Assembly: GCF_964199755.1 (NCBI RefSeq)
Contig: NC_133897.1
Span: 160,220,678-160,284,677 of the forward strand
Length of the DNA stretch: 64,000 bases
Reading direction: 5' to 3'
Source of the DNA: Larus michahellis
Lineage: Eukaryota > Chordata > Aves > Charadriiformes > Laridae
Shown here: in pieces, positions 1 through 12,700 of the stretch
How the letters are laid out: each line of letters opens with the position of its first letter
Position numbering within the stretch: the stretch's first letter is position 1
Program-made: the position numbers and the translations under genes
Notes under the pieces: model-generated
Told to the model about the DNA's origin: nothing
The model's input: only the letters and a program-made list of their open reading frames with translations
Database searches by the model: none

Positions 1-30
1 TAGTTCTACGCATTGATAAGATCCACATTC

Positions 31-302
31 TTTTCTCCATGCTGAACTGTCCCAGCTCTCTCAGACTTTTTTCACTGGGGAGATGCCACAGTCCCTTAAT
101 CCGTCTTAGTGGTCCTTTGTTGGACTCTCTACAGTAAGTCCACGTCTCTCCTGTCCTGGGGAGCCCAGCAGTTGACACAGTACTCCAGGTGTGGCCTTAC
201 CAGCGCTGAGTAGAGGGGAAGGATCACTCCCGTCGACCTTCCTAACACAGCCCAGGGATACCTTTAGCCTTTTTGTCCCCAGGAACACGTTGCTGGCAAA
301 TG
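31..302 (-). mobile_element. CR1 LINE fragment (internal part, no 3' tail)
   Basis: On the minus strand this reads as the CR1 segment just upstream of the usual 3' end. It includes the motifs for a GCCACACCTGGAGTACTGTG-like stretch and the CTGGGCTCCCCAG block. The copy is diverged and truncated at both ends, and it lies just upstream of the first EFR3A exon in the window. Confidence 0.8.
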
Positions 303-533
303 GCAAACACTATTACTCTGCAGTTTTTTCTATTTAACAGAGACCATATGCTCTCAAGATGTAGCAAAAAAGGTGAGGAAGATATTTCAGATAACGAAGA
401 AGTGTTAAAGTAATTTAAAATATTGCAGAGGCATTTGGTGGACCCATTTTGGGGTGTATATTCATCCTTAAAAAACTGAGCAAGTTTTATTTCCATCAAA
501 TCATTAACATTGACCCTTTTTGGTTGCTTGCAG

Positions 534-735
534 ACATTGGAAAAAATATTTTATTTAATGAACAAATCTCTATTTGTAGATAATAACTCCAATATATATT
601 TTCACAGTCTTCCAAAATCCTTAGAGAAGCATGAAAAAGATTTATTTTTCCTGACAAACAAGATTGCCGAATCATTAGGAGGCAGTGGATACAGTGTGGA
701 AAGACTGTCCGTTCCGTATGTGCCCCAGGTAACAG
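534..735 (+). CDS. EFR3A: EFR3A coding exon (first in window)
   Basis: 202 nt after a TTGCAG acceptor at 528-533. It starts in phase 0 and ends in phase 1 at ACAG/GTAAG. A second GT seven bases upstream (CCCCAG/GTAACA, 729) would break the join to the next exon. It encodes a helical stretch ([13 protein letters not shown]..., [15 protein letters not shown]) and ends in VPYVPQVT. Confidence 0.9.
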
Positions 736-3700
736 GTAAGCGGTGATTAGTGGCGATACTGCTAAGTGCCAGTTACTAAGAATGCTTTCTTGATGTGTTT
801 TGTGACAATGAAATGTAATGTGACTACTTGCCAAAAAGATCTAATTATTGCATAATTTTGTTTTCTCAAGTTTTTTTTTTCTCATTAGCTCATCTATTAT
901 TGCTAAGAAGTTTCAACTTCGTGTCCTTTTAAGAGATTTTTTTTTTCCTTAAATTCAGAAGGTGGGGCAGAAAGTTCTTGAACCCACTTCAACTCTTTTT
1001 AATGAAGTCTTTGCTGTTGAAAAAATACCTTAAGAAGATAATGGTGATTATTAATGTTTTTCTGTATTAATTTGAATTAGCAGGTGAGGAAGGATTACAC
1101 AAGTCAGCATACTTTATCCTTTTTATGTAAACGCTGGATGGAACATATCCCATCCTTTTGCCATCTGGCCTTATGCTGACTTCAGTTGTTTGCCTTAGTC
1201 AAATTCTCAATGAGCAGATATTAATTTAATCAAGAATGTTACGTTTTCCTCCATCAGATACCTAGGCTAGCTTAATGTCAGGTAAGACAAGGAAAGTGCC
1301 TGAGGAAGATTTTTGAGAGTTCGTGCTACCAAGATGCAGGAATAGTGTGTGGATAACTAGCTTAGTATGTGACATTGTGTGTTTTCTGCTTTTAATATAT
1401 TTTCAACAGCCAATTGAGCAACTTACTGGAAAAAAAACTGTTTGAAGCATTTGTTTTATTAACTGTGTGTGTTTTGTGGCTGTGCTTAACTGTTCTTATT
1501 GTAAGACTCTGGGAAACCCCAGTCTGACCTTTTTGAGAAATAAAAGTTCCTAGGAAATATGATTCCAGTCTTTTGTAGCTCGTGTATAGAAAGAAACATG
1601 ATATGTATGGACAGTGAATGCCAGATCTGTCACACTTGCAGCACGATTCCGTTGCCGCCTGCTCTTGAATAAGCTTTTTTGGACGGCTGCTATGGGAGGG
1701 GATGAGTTCTCCAGAACAGCAGATGTGGGTTTGTCCCATGTGCTAGCAGGCAAACCAGTGATATATGCGCGACACAGCTGCGATGTCTGTTTGCTGTTGC
1801 TGGTTGTCATCTTTTAAAAAGGAAAATGTTACTATACTTGACAGATTATTTCTTCTGGCATCCAAAAAAACCAGTTATCATTAAATTTTAGTATTGGCAG
1901 AAGAGGTAGGTAGCAAGTAAGGAAATGTTATGTTTCCAGTTTTTACTGTCTTTGTCTGAGTGAATGAGAAAGACAGTCTGGTTGGAAATTCAGATTAAGC
2001 CTCTCTGAGAAAATGAGATGTATTTATACCCAAATGACCCTACTAGGGTTTTGTTGGATACTTTGATAAAAATGCATTCCTCCACAAAAAGATATGTAAA
2101 TTTTGAGAAGGTTAAGCAAGTTTAGCTGCAAGTATGTGATTAACTGCTTCTTCAGGTGATGAGAAACAGCCATATTTAATGCTAAATCTTAGAGTATGTG
2201 AATCAGATGGCGGGGGGGGGGGGGGGGGTTGTGTTGCAGTATCTTGAAAAGAGCAGTAACCAAAACTGGTGTCATGCCTATTATCGTAGCTGATTAGGAT
2301 CATTAATCTCTGATCCTGTGAGATACTGAGCTTCCAAGGTTTTCATTTAACAAAATCAAGAGCAAAGTGAATATTTTGGAATTCCAAAACTTTTCATTTT
2401 TATTTAGATGTTTAATTTCTACTGTTAATACATATAATGCTAGAATAAAGTGTTTCAAAATATATCAATAATTTTAGTAAAAGATGGATCAGTTTTTTAT
2501 ATATTCCTGTGAAAGTTATGTTTGGAACTAAAAAGCCAGTAAAGATTTTATCCTAAGTATTTGGAGTATTTCTGAATATTAAGGACGTAATGCTTAACAA
2601 TGATTTATAGACATAAAATCATGATCCTCTCTTTGTTTCAGTTTTTTATGCTTGTCAGTTTGAAAGACATTCCTATTTGCCGCTTTTTGTACCTTGTTCT
2701 CTTCCTTATTTGGGGTAGAAGGGAAGCCGATAATTTAAATGTACATTTAATTAAATTTTTTTTGGCTGTACATACATAATTTGTTTTAATTTAGCTCTGT
2801 TTCCATCAGGCAAAAAACCTCATAAATGCAGACACAAGTCAAAAGGTAAAAATGAGTTGTAGGTCAGCCTGCTCTCCTGCTAGCTGTGGTGTGTGTATAG
2901 GATGTGCACAGTCAAAAAAAAAAAAAAAAAAAAGCTTTTAGAAGGCCTTTAGACCTTTAGGCCAAAAATTGTGTTGTACTTAGTGTTTCCTTCTGCTTTT
3001 TTTTGTTTATCTCCTTGATATACCTGTAGCAATGTTAGCTGCTGCAAGGTTTGCCTTTGTGTTTACTCTTGATTTGTGACTCTACGATATGGTAACTTCC
3101 TATTTTCTTTTCCTGAGGAGGTAGCAGGGCTATAGGTATCATTTTTGTGATAGAACTAATTACCTCTTCGAGTGACATTACAGGAACTTGGTAGAAAGTT
3201 GGGAGAAGCTCGGAGTTGTTCACAGAGCGATGATTCCTCTCACTCGCTGGCTGTTCAGGATAAAGGTCCGTCAGCGGGACACGTATATGCGCATATGTTC
3301 TGTGTGCATCTCGCCAGTAGCTGGGCTTTGACGCTGTCTGCCCACAGCTGTCTTCTGGTTCCCAGTCTTCCCAGTCACTGTCACGTGAGTCCCCAGGGTC
3401 CACAGCCCCAGTCCAGCTGCTGGCACAGATCCCTCTGGTGCACAGTAGCGCCCTTGCGTGTGCTCACACGGGTCTTAGTCAGTCCCCCAGGCTCCATGGT
3501 CTTTCTGACAGTTGGCCTGGACCTCCTGGTCCTGCCAGGTGCTTCTACCCTCAGAGACACACGGACACCCTCTGCTCCCAGGCCGCTTCACCTGCTCACC
3601 TGCTGCTCCAACTTGCTATTCCCTCGCGATCACACACGGATGCACCTTTGCTTGCTCCAGATGCACGGGCCCTCTGACCCATGGTCTGACTCCAGTCCCT

Positions 3701-6700
3701 GCACTCAGACCCCATGGACACACCTCACCCAGGGAAAGAGAAATGGGATTTAATGAGAAGACGGGACAGGCTGCACTGACGAAGCTCAGGACATGGCCAG
3801 ATGTGTGTACTGATCAGCGACTGGTTAACATGGGATTGATGCCTTCATCCCCTTGTCCCTCTCTTTTCTTTACTTCCTCCTCTCAAACCGTCTCAGTCCT
3901 CCTTTTCCCCACCCTTGATTTCTCCCCTAAACATCCCACACTAAGCCTTGTGTGATCCCAAGATGCAGTTCCCCTCCATCCCGCTATGTGTCTCATACCC
4001 CAGTCACCTCCGTCAATGAGGTGACCCAGAGAGCTGCTCCCGTTGTCCCATGGGGTGGGTGCCATTCTCAGATTTGGTGGGGCCAAAACTCCTGGGACAG
4101 CCCTGTCAGGGACTGGGGCAGATGGGTATTGGGGCTCCACCACCGCCCTCGTTCCTCTGAGCTGCTTCATGTGCGTGGGGTCAAGCTTTATATCATATAA
4201 CAGAAAAAAATGCAATTTTCACAGGTTTTTCCCACTTAATATGTTGAAATTAGAGACAAATGGACATTTTTATTAGGCAAGTATAGTGAGGCATCCATTA
4301 CAAAAATTAATTCTATCCAAAGTAGTCCCAAAAATGTCCCTTTCGGTGTTTGGATGTCAGTTACAGAGAGAGCAGCAAGATGGCAGCAAAGATGTAGGTT
4401 TGTCTTGTGTTTACTCTTGAGGGCTAAGGTGCTTTCCTCAGGCTCTGTATGTATTGGGTCAGGTACCAGTGAGCCATCAGGGATTAAAAATTAAGTAAAT
4501 CCTTCAAAATGCCACTTGAAGTGCTCAGAGACTCTGAGAACCTGGCAAAGATAGCTGGAATTCAGGTGCTTTTCACTAATCTTGTTCTTTCACTGCCTCT
4601 TGCTCTTAAAATAGCCTTTCATTGATATAACTTCTGAAAGTTATTTCTTGATTTTTTTAAAAGCTGAGTGTGTTTAGCTCTGCTGGAATGAATTCTGTTT
4701 GTTCGTGCTCAATATTTGCACTGCAAAAGCGCTTTGCTGGAAGTGATTTAAACAAAGGTTGCAGAAGAACCAGCATAAATTACCTTGTAGTGGAGATTTA
4801 CAGGCGTTCTCCTTATCTTTGTCTTAGTATCAAGTGCCTGTAGGTGCTTCAGTGTGCAGTGTGAGTCATCAAGGAATAATGGCCTGACCCAAATGGCTTG
4901 ATCTCAACTAAAATCTAAAATGTGACATTGCAACTCATGGTTTTGTAAATGAGATGCACGAAAGTCAGGCCACTCAAGTCTCCATTTGCCAGAGGATCTT
5001 CATGATGCATCTGTAAATGTGTTTTTACTGTTTTTTTTAATCTTATGTTAGTATATTAAATGTCAAAAATGAGAAAAGATTAGTGGTGTATTGTCTCAGG
5101 AATGCAGTCGCAAAAGGAAAATCCATTAACTGATGGATCATGTGTTCGTGTCTGCGTAAGCGTTAGTGAAATCGTTGTGTTGCTGTTAGTATCAGCACAG
5201 TTGATCTTATTCTGACTACTTTTTAGGCCAGCTGGACTTGCTAAAATGTTTGTAGGAAGTTAGCAATGGAGAGATTTTTTTTCACCAAGTAGAGTTTTAG
5301 ACTCACTGAATACGGTACTTGGAGCAACAAGAATAAAGAAGGATCGTTGCTCATTTCCATTTGGAAATCTATTTCTTCTGTCAATGAATCAACTTCCAAG
5401 AAGCCCTTTTCTCTTTCAGAATACCTTCAAATTAAGACCTTAATATTTTACTTTCACAACACAAAAAATAAGTTCAGGCTTTTGTAAATTACTCTGCAGC
5501 AATATGTCATCATATACTATGCTATTTATTATGCATTTGAATAAGATCTCGTCTAATTTTTTTGAATCCTGGGCTTTCAAGGGAAAGTTGGCAAGATCTG
5601 GGATGAGAGGGGGAAGGGACAATATAAAGCTTATTTTCCTTCATATTTAATAATTTAGGGCAGTAACTGATCATTTTTCACAACGGTCCAAATGATAAAC
5701 TAGGTGTTCTTGAGTTTAACAGGCATGTAGAAACAAATCTGCATCTGATGTGTGGAAATTTGATGGATTGTGTTTCAGCTCTATTACAAAAAGTGAGATA
5801 AGTGGTTTTTCTTCTAGATGAGGACAGACTCTCCAGGAGGAAGAGCATTGTGGACACAGTATCTATTCAGGTGGATATTCTGCCTGGCAACAGCACAGAG
5901 GATAAGGTATGAAAATCACAGGATGTTTTAAAGCAGCATGTTCATGGTGGCAGGGGGTGAATGCAAATGAAGTTTTCCCAGAAAGTCTAATATCTGATTG
6001 TTCTAGCAATGTTAAATGCGTTGGGGTTTTGATGTTTTTAATGCCTATTTTTGTAGAAATGTGTTGTCAAAGGCTCTGATCTTGCTGTATAAAAATGTAA
6101 AGTATTTTGTCACTATAGTTTTTTACAGATAGTGCTGCAGAATATGGGGTGGCAATACATATACACAACTACTATTTCATGAGTAAACACTCTAAAATAT
6201 TTTCTTTGCATTTTGAGGGATCAAATAAAAATCCTGCATCTGTATCCCTGCATCATTTGAAGTATCTGAGAGTCTCGTTCATCAAAATGGGGCTGACAGA
6301 TATCAGACTAGTGGGAGACCTGCTGTCTTTCAGAGGGGCAGGTAAAAACTAGGCAGGTTACATACACCACGGTGTTACAGTATTACTCTTCCCTTCCAGA
6401 AGAGTTTAGCACACAGTGCTTTAAAGACACGGGAAGGATAAAGTAGCAACAAAAAGTTCATGTGTAAGGTACAGGAGCTGATGCTAATTATCCCTTAGGA
6501 AGACTGCATTATAATTAAAATTATCCCGCATCTTTTGACACTTAATTTGAAGTATTTCTTAAAATAAATTTTCATTTCTACTGAATGTTTTTCAAGGTTC
6601 TGCTGATTTTTATTAACCCGATTTCTGCTGGCTGTGATGGAGATTGGCTGTTGAAATTGAGGTGTTTGTACATGCAAATGAATCCTACCTTTAGCACCTT

Positions 6701-9700
6701 AAAGCACAAACCAGCTGGGGACGTGAAACAGAATGTGGGGACAGAGTCAAGCTGAATGTTAGTTAAAAGTGCAGTATTAAGCTATCGCAAAGGAGTAAGT
6801 CTCATTTTAGAATGACAGAAGTGATTTATGTTTTGCATCATTATTATTATTCCTTTCTGCTTTGTGTTGATGCTACCTCAGGTGATATTCTGTGTTCAGT
6901 TCCTGCCATTGTGCTTTAACAAGGGTACAGATAAACTAGGTAAAGGTTTAGGACAAAGAAGAAAGAAATGTTTGAAAAATGAACCAGATTATCACAATCT
7001 TTAGCTTTCTGAAGAAAGTAAATGCTCCTAGTAGGAATGGAGTTGTTTGCCATTAGTATACTTTTTTAATCTTATGCATTATATGTGATTGAACATCTTT
7101 CTTGAAGGTAGAATCAAATGAGAGAAGCTTCCTTTTCAGGTTTCAAACAATTATGCTGATGTTATGTTAAGCATTGACACATTGACATTTTTTGAACAGG
7201 ATATAGCAGTTGTAGATAAATCAAAATCTGTGTATGGGTTCTCAGTTTAATGTGGTACAGTGTCTTGGATAATTAATTACTGTTTGCCTGTCTTAAAAAC
7301 AAGAATTTTATTAATCAGAAACACATGAAACAAAGATTCCTCCTTTAGTTGCTTTACAGTGCTTGTTTACAATGCAAAGGGAAAACTGATATTTTCCAGT
7401 TTGTTGATTGCAAATTGGTCTTGATACCTAAATAATGAACAGCTGAAAAATTTTCATAGAATCATTGAATCATAGAATTATTTAGGTTGGAAAAGACCAT
7501 TAAGATCATTAACCTAACACCGCCAAGTCCACCACTAACCCATGTCCCTGAGTGCTACATCTTTTAAATACCTCCAGGAATGGTGACTCAACCGCTTCCC
7601 TGAGCAGCCTGTTCCTTCAGTAATGGTGCTTTGTAATTTTTGCTAATTCTTGTCCCCTCATAATGCGTGTTTTTGGCCACTTGGAACACGGGATGATACT
7701 GTGGATGTCACTCAAGAGCAGGAAAAAAGAAAAAAAAACTCTATGAGGATATAAAATCTGGTTCTCTTGCTATGTAGATTAGTAAATATAACATAATCCA
7801 TAACTGTCAGCAGAATTAAACTGCAAAAAAAGGAGCATAAGGCTTTATGATTGAGAGGATAAACTACCTAATTAATGTAATTCTTAGGATTAATGATCTA
7901 TGGTGTCATTTCTACACTGAGGTAGAAGACTGTTTATCCATAAAATATCTGCTATTGTACACAATATGAATGCAATTCTTTTGTCAGCACAATCAAAGTT
8001 TTTTGTTGCGGGAAGTCTGTTAGTGAATCCTGTTTAGGAAGATGGTTTATTCCATAGTTATCTTCATTTATAAGATGAAAGCACTTGTAAAAGTAGCTAG
8101 TGCTTCTGTGATATTAATAACCGTATACAGTGCTGGCTAATATTAGCAGCTACTATGGATGTTAATTAGAAATCTTAAAAGGCTGACATAAGCAAGCAAT
8201 TTTCACCAAATATGAATTGTATAAAAGATGATTATTTCGAAACCTGAATACTTTTTATGTCTAGCTATATCCACAAATATTTGACATAAAGGGTGTTTTG
8301 ATGTTTGTTTATTAACCTTTTATATATTCCGAGGTAGAGAATACAATGCTAACGTAGTAAAATCTGTTAGAAAAATATTATTTACAGCTCCATCTCCTGA
8401 AATAACACTGATGGAAAAAGGAAACGGCTGCTACTTCTGGCTTTTCCATTTACAGTAGGTCGAGTCAATTAATTAAAAAATAGAAAGAAAGCAGGGTCTT
8501 CTGAATTGGGTGAAACAACTTTGTGCTACCTTACAGATCTTTCATCTTAAATCATATTAGACCATTCTAAACAATTAGTGTTCATAAGGAAAAATAAAAG
8601 TGCTGCCTGTTTACAGGTAGTTAGTTTTGAAGGATTAAAGTAAGGCAGTCCAAGCCAAGAAAGCATGTTATGCTCAGGTGAACACTGTTCTGCTATCTAG
8701 GCAGCTTCCCCTAATATTATCACAGTCGTTTCACTGTAAATATACTTCATGACATAGAAACTGTAGGTGTATAAAGAATTGAAACACAGAAATCCATGAG
8801 CTGGAGCTCTTCAGAGAAATGTTCCTGTGTCTTTGGTAATTTTGCAGCCCCAAGCAATTCCTAATGAAGTACATCTGCAGCGGCAAATGTATATATTCTT
8901 ATTACTAAACGAATAAATTTTCTCAGTGCATCAGACATAGCTTGTTCTGAAGAGCCCTTTAGCTCCGAAACTTATGCCATAAGCACCAAATTATAGAATC
9001 ATAGAATCATCTAGTTTGGAAGGGACCTTTCATATCATCGAGTCCAACCATCAACATAACACTGACAAAAACCATCACTAGACCATATCCCTCAGCAGTA
9101 TGTCTGCCCGTCTTTTAAATACCTCCAGGGATGGCGACTCAACCACTTCCCTGGGCAGCCTGTTCCAACGCTTAATAACCCTTTCAGTGTAAAAATTTTT
9201 CCTAATATCCAGTCTAAACCTCCTCTGGCACAACTTGAGGCCGTTTCCTCTTGTCCTGTTACTTGGGAGAAGAGACCGACCCCCACCTGGCTACACCCTC
9301 CTTTCAGGTAGCTGTAGAGAGCGAGAAGGTCTCCCCTCAGCCCCCTTTTCTCCAGGCTGAACACCCCCAGCTCCCTCAGCTGATCCTCATCAGACTTGTT
9401 CTCTAGATCCCTCACCAGCTTTGTTGCTCTTCTCTGGACCCGCTCCAGCACCTCAGTGTCTTACTTGTAGTGAGGGGAGCCCATACTGGTATGAAGTTAG
9501 CCTAAAGCCAAAAAACATTTTCCATTCTAGCCGCTACTACCATCTCTTCCTTTAGCGTCACGTTGCTGGTAGCTCAGTCCCCCGGAGCGGTTGCTATTAT
9601 TCGCAATAGCTGTCTAAGAACCAGTACTGAGGCTTAGCTGTATAGAAGCACCACAGCATATTCCTGACCCAAAGGAGCGTTCTGACGAAATGCACCTTCT

Positions 9701-12700
9701 TTTTCCAAAGTATTATTGCCATAGAGCATCTTGACCAGAATTTGGAAAATTTTCCTTGATCTCGTTTGATAAAAATGCTAATTGCAGTGGATTAAACCTG
9801 TGAATTAGCGATCTGTCGGCTGTCATGGGAACTCCAGGTACAGCTATAAGGAACTTGTAAGGCAGAAAATTTGTGTGGCCATTTTGACCTTCTGTATTTA
9901 TCACATTCCTTGTTTTTTAGAAGCTTGTTATATGTGAGGTTTAAGGAGTTTTGTTTCTTTGTGTTTAGATTGATAATACTGAAGAAATCACCTTTGAAGC
10001 TTTGAAGAAAGCAATTGGTAAGACTTATTACAATTGTGTTTATGCAGCATAGTTTTCAATTACTGTGGAACTGCCAGAGAAAAAGCTATTGCTGGAATAA
10101 CATAGTTAAAATATTGCATTTGTTTCTCTTCAGCTAGTAAACTTATTAAAAACCTCATTTATTTATATCTAAATTTCTGAAATGATAGCTGGATAATTTT
10201 AGTGAATTCATTTTCTGACTGAATGAAAAGCATCTGGAAGTGCCTGTCATCTATTAAATTTGCCCTTACAGGCCAAGCTATAAATAATGTGAGATTTTCA
10301 AATTCCATTGAGTGATTCTTTATAAAGCAACTGAAATATTTTTACATATTAAGATTTTCAGGTCTGCGATGCATTCAGAAAATAGATTGTAAGGCACACA
10401 TTGTAGACTTCAAAAACACTCCATTTTTTTATTTAGTGTATTGATACACATTTGTCTGATTTGTTTAAAAAAATATTATTCTGACAAGTGACGCACCTAC
10501 CAGAACTCAGAATTATCCAGTTTCCTTATTTCTTATCACTATAAGTATGTACTAATTAATGCTGTCCAGTCCACCAAAATCCTGAAAAAAACATGAATTA
10601 GACATGGATGTGTTAAACAGTAGACGCTGATATTTTAAACAGTGATCCAATCTGACAGTTTTCCAAAGCTGCCTGATCACTGAGGTACTTAAATTCATTA
10701 GATACTGGGAAGTTCCAGCTGGTTGTAGGTTCAGTCAGCCTGTGGAGGCCGAACTTGCTTTTCCCAAATTCTAATAGAAAATCCTGTCTGCGTGGTACTG
10801 GGAGGGAGGATACTGCCTTCTTTGTCCCTTGAAGCTGAACTTGCGTGCAGTGAGTGAGAAATGCAATCTTGAGTCTGGATAATAAAGCGAAAGGGAGCCT
10901 GCATGTACTCCTAATTAAAGCACGTAGTAAGAAAGAGGCAAAACTGGGAACCTCAAACCAGTTCCCTGAAATTGTACCTGCATTTTGCTTTGGAACGACA
11001 GATGACAGCGCGCTTTACTACAGTTGCATCACTTCAAATACAGTGCTTGTTTGCTTCTGCAGTCTGCATTTGAAGGTTGATATCACTTCTACTTGACACA
11101 CAAAAGTTACATTTGGTTTTATTTTTATAATTTTTTTAAGATAACAATGGACTTGAAGAACAGGAAAAAGAAAAAAGGCGTCTTGTGATTGAAAAGTTCC
11201 AAAAAGCGCCATTCGAAGAAATAGCAGCACAATGTGAAACCAAAGTGAGTTTCTGAAAAATGTTTTGCGGCATTGAAGATACCAGTATAAGCAGTAATGG
11301 GGATGTGCTAGCTAAAGGTGGTTTATGTTACCATGTCACTGCTGCTGTTACTTCTAAAGAAGTTGTCGCCACTATTATCAATGTTGAGAAATTCCAGTTA
11401 TTTAAAGCGTGCTTTTGATTGCTCTCAGACCATTTGAAAAGGAATGGAAATCTCATACACTCTTCACCTTAATGTTTTCCTTACTGTCTTTGAAATCTAG
11501 ATCATAGAATCATAGAATGGTTTAGGTTGGAAGGGACCTTAAAGATCATCCAGTTCTAACCCCCCTGCCATGGGCAGGGACACCTCCCACTAGACCAGGC
11601 TGCTCAAAGCCTCATCCAGCCTGGCCTTGAACACCTCCAGGGATGGGGCATCCACAGCTTCTCTGGGCAACCTGTTCCAGTGCCTCACCACCCTCACAGT
11701 AAAGAATTTCTTCCTAATATCTAATCTAAATCTCCCCTCCTTCAGTTTAAAACCATTGCCCCTCGTCCTGTCGCTCCATAAAGAGTCCCTCCCCATCTTT
11801 CCTGTAGGCCCCTTTAGGTACTGGAAGGCTGCTATAAAGTCTCCTCAGAGCCTTCTCTTCTCTAGGCTAGTTTTACAGCCCGTTCCTATTTCATCCTAGG
11901 ATAACTGGAGCTGTATTTACCCCATTGTATATTTTTGAATAACTAAGTGTATTTCAGGTTTGTTAAACTCTGTCTACAACAGCAAAATTTGTTATATAGT
12001 TCCTTGCACTCCAAGACGGGCTCACTCAATCTCACATGCCTCTCCAGGGCTCCGAATCCTTGCAGCAGTGAGAAAAGAAATTGAGATAGGAAACGCTGCC
12101 TAGATTTGCCATGTGGTGATGTGGAATACACTCACTGAGTATGGCCCAGCATATTCATTTTAGCCTGATTAAATATATAGTAGTTAATAATTCAATTTTA
12201 ATTTCTTTTTCCTAGGCAAACTTGCTTCATGATAGACTTGCCCAGATACTGGAACTCACCATTCGGTAAGGCTTTATGCAAGAAGAATATGAGGAATGAA
12301 ATATGAGTTATAAAGCAATTGTGACTACTTTCAGGTGCTCATGTCACAGTGTTCACATGTAATAGGCAGAAAATAATTGATTTAGCTGAATGTTGTGGTG
12401 TAACCCTGGTATGCGTTTAAGCCCGACACAGCCACTGGCTCATTCCCCCTCCATGGGATGGGGAAGAGAATTGGAAGGGTGAAAGTGAGAAAACTCATGG
12501 GTTGAGATGAAGACAGTTTAATAGGTAAAGCAGAAGGTATATGTGCAAGCAAAGCAAAATAAAAATTCATTCACAATTTCCCATCAGGTGTTCACAATAT
12601 TCACAATTCCCCAGCCAGGGCAAGTAGGGCTCCATCACGCATAACGGTTACTTTGGAAGACAAATGCCATCACTCCAAACGTCCCCCTCTTCCTTCTCTG

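Larger units (their letters stand above)
736..5817 (+). other. EFR3A intron containing a GC-rich retroelement-like block
   Basis: A 5.1 kb intron, mostly AT-rich with no further exon seen. It holds a run of 17 G at 2212-2228, a poly-A run near 2916-2934, and the distinct GC-rich block at about 3.1-4.2 kb listed separately. Confidence 0.7.
5907..9968 (+). other. EFR3A intron with two CR1 fragments
   Basis: A 4.1 kb AT-rich intron. Apart from the CR1 fragments at 7455-7616 and 8994-9490 I see no coding, RNA or simple-repeat feature. Confidence 0.7.

Noticed and set aside
3172-3753. Plus-strand 193-codon open frame in an EFR3A intron
   Set aside because: Falls in a GC-rich block where several frames are open on both strands. 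The peptide is Ser/Pro/Leu/Cys-rich without a recognisable domain.
9092-9451. Open frames within the CR1 copies (also at 11590-11796, 43438-44420, 46177-46761, 60072-60344, 61900-62328)
   Set aside because: They are eroded remnants of the CR1 reverse-transcriptase ORF, truncated and frameshifted, not host genes.
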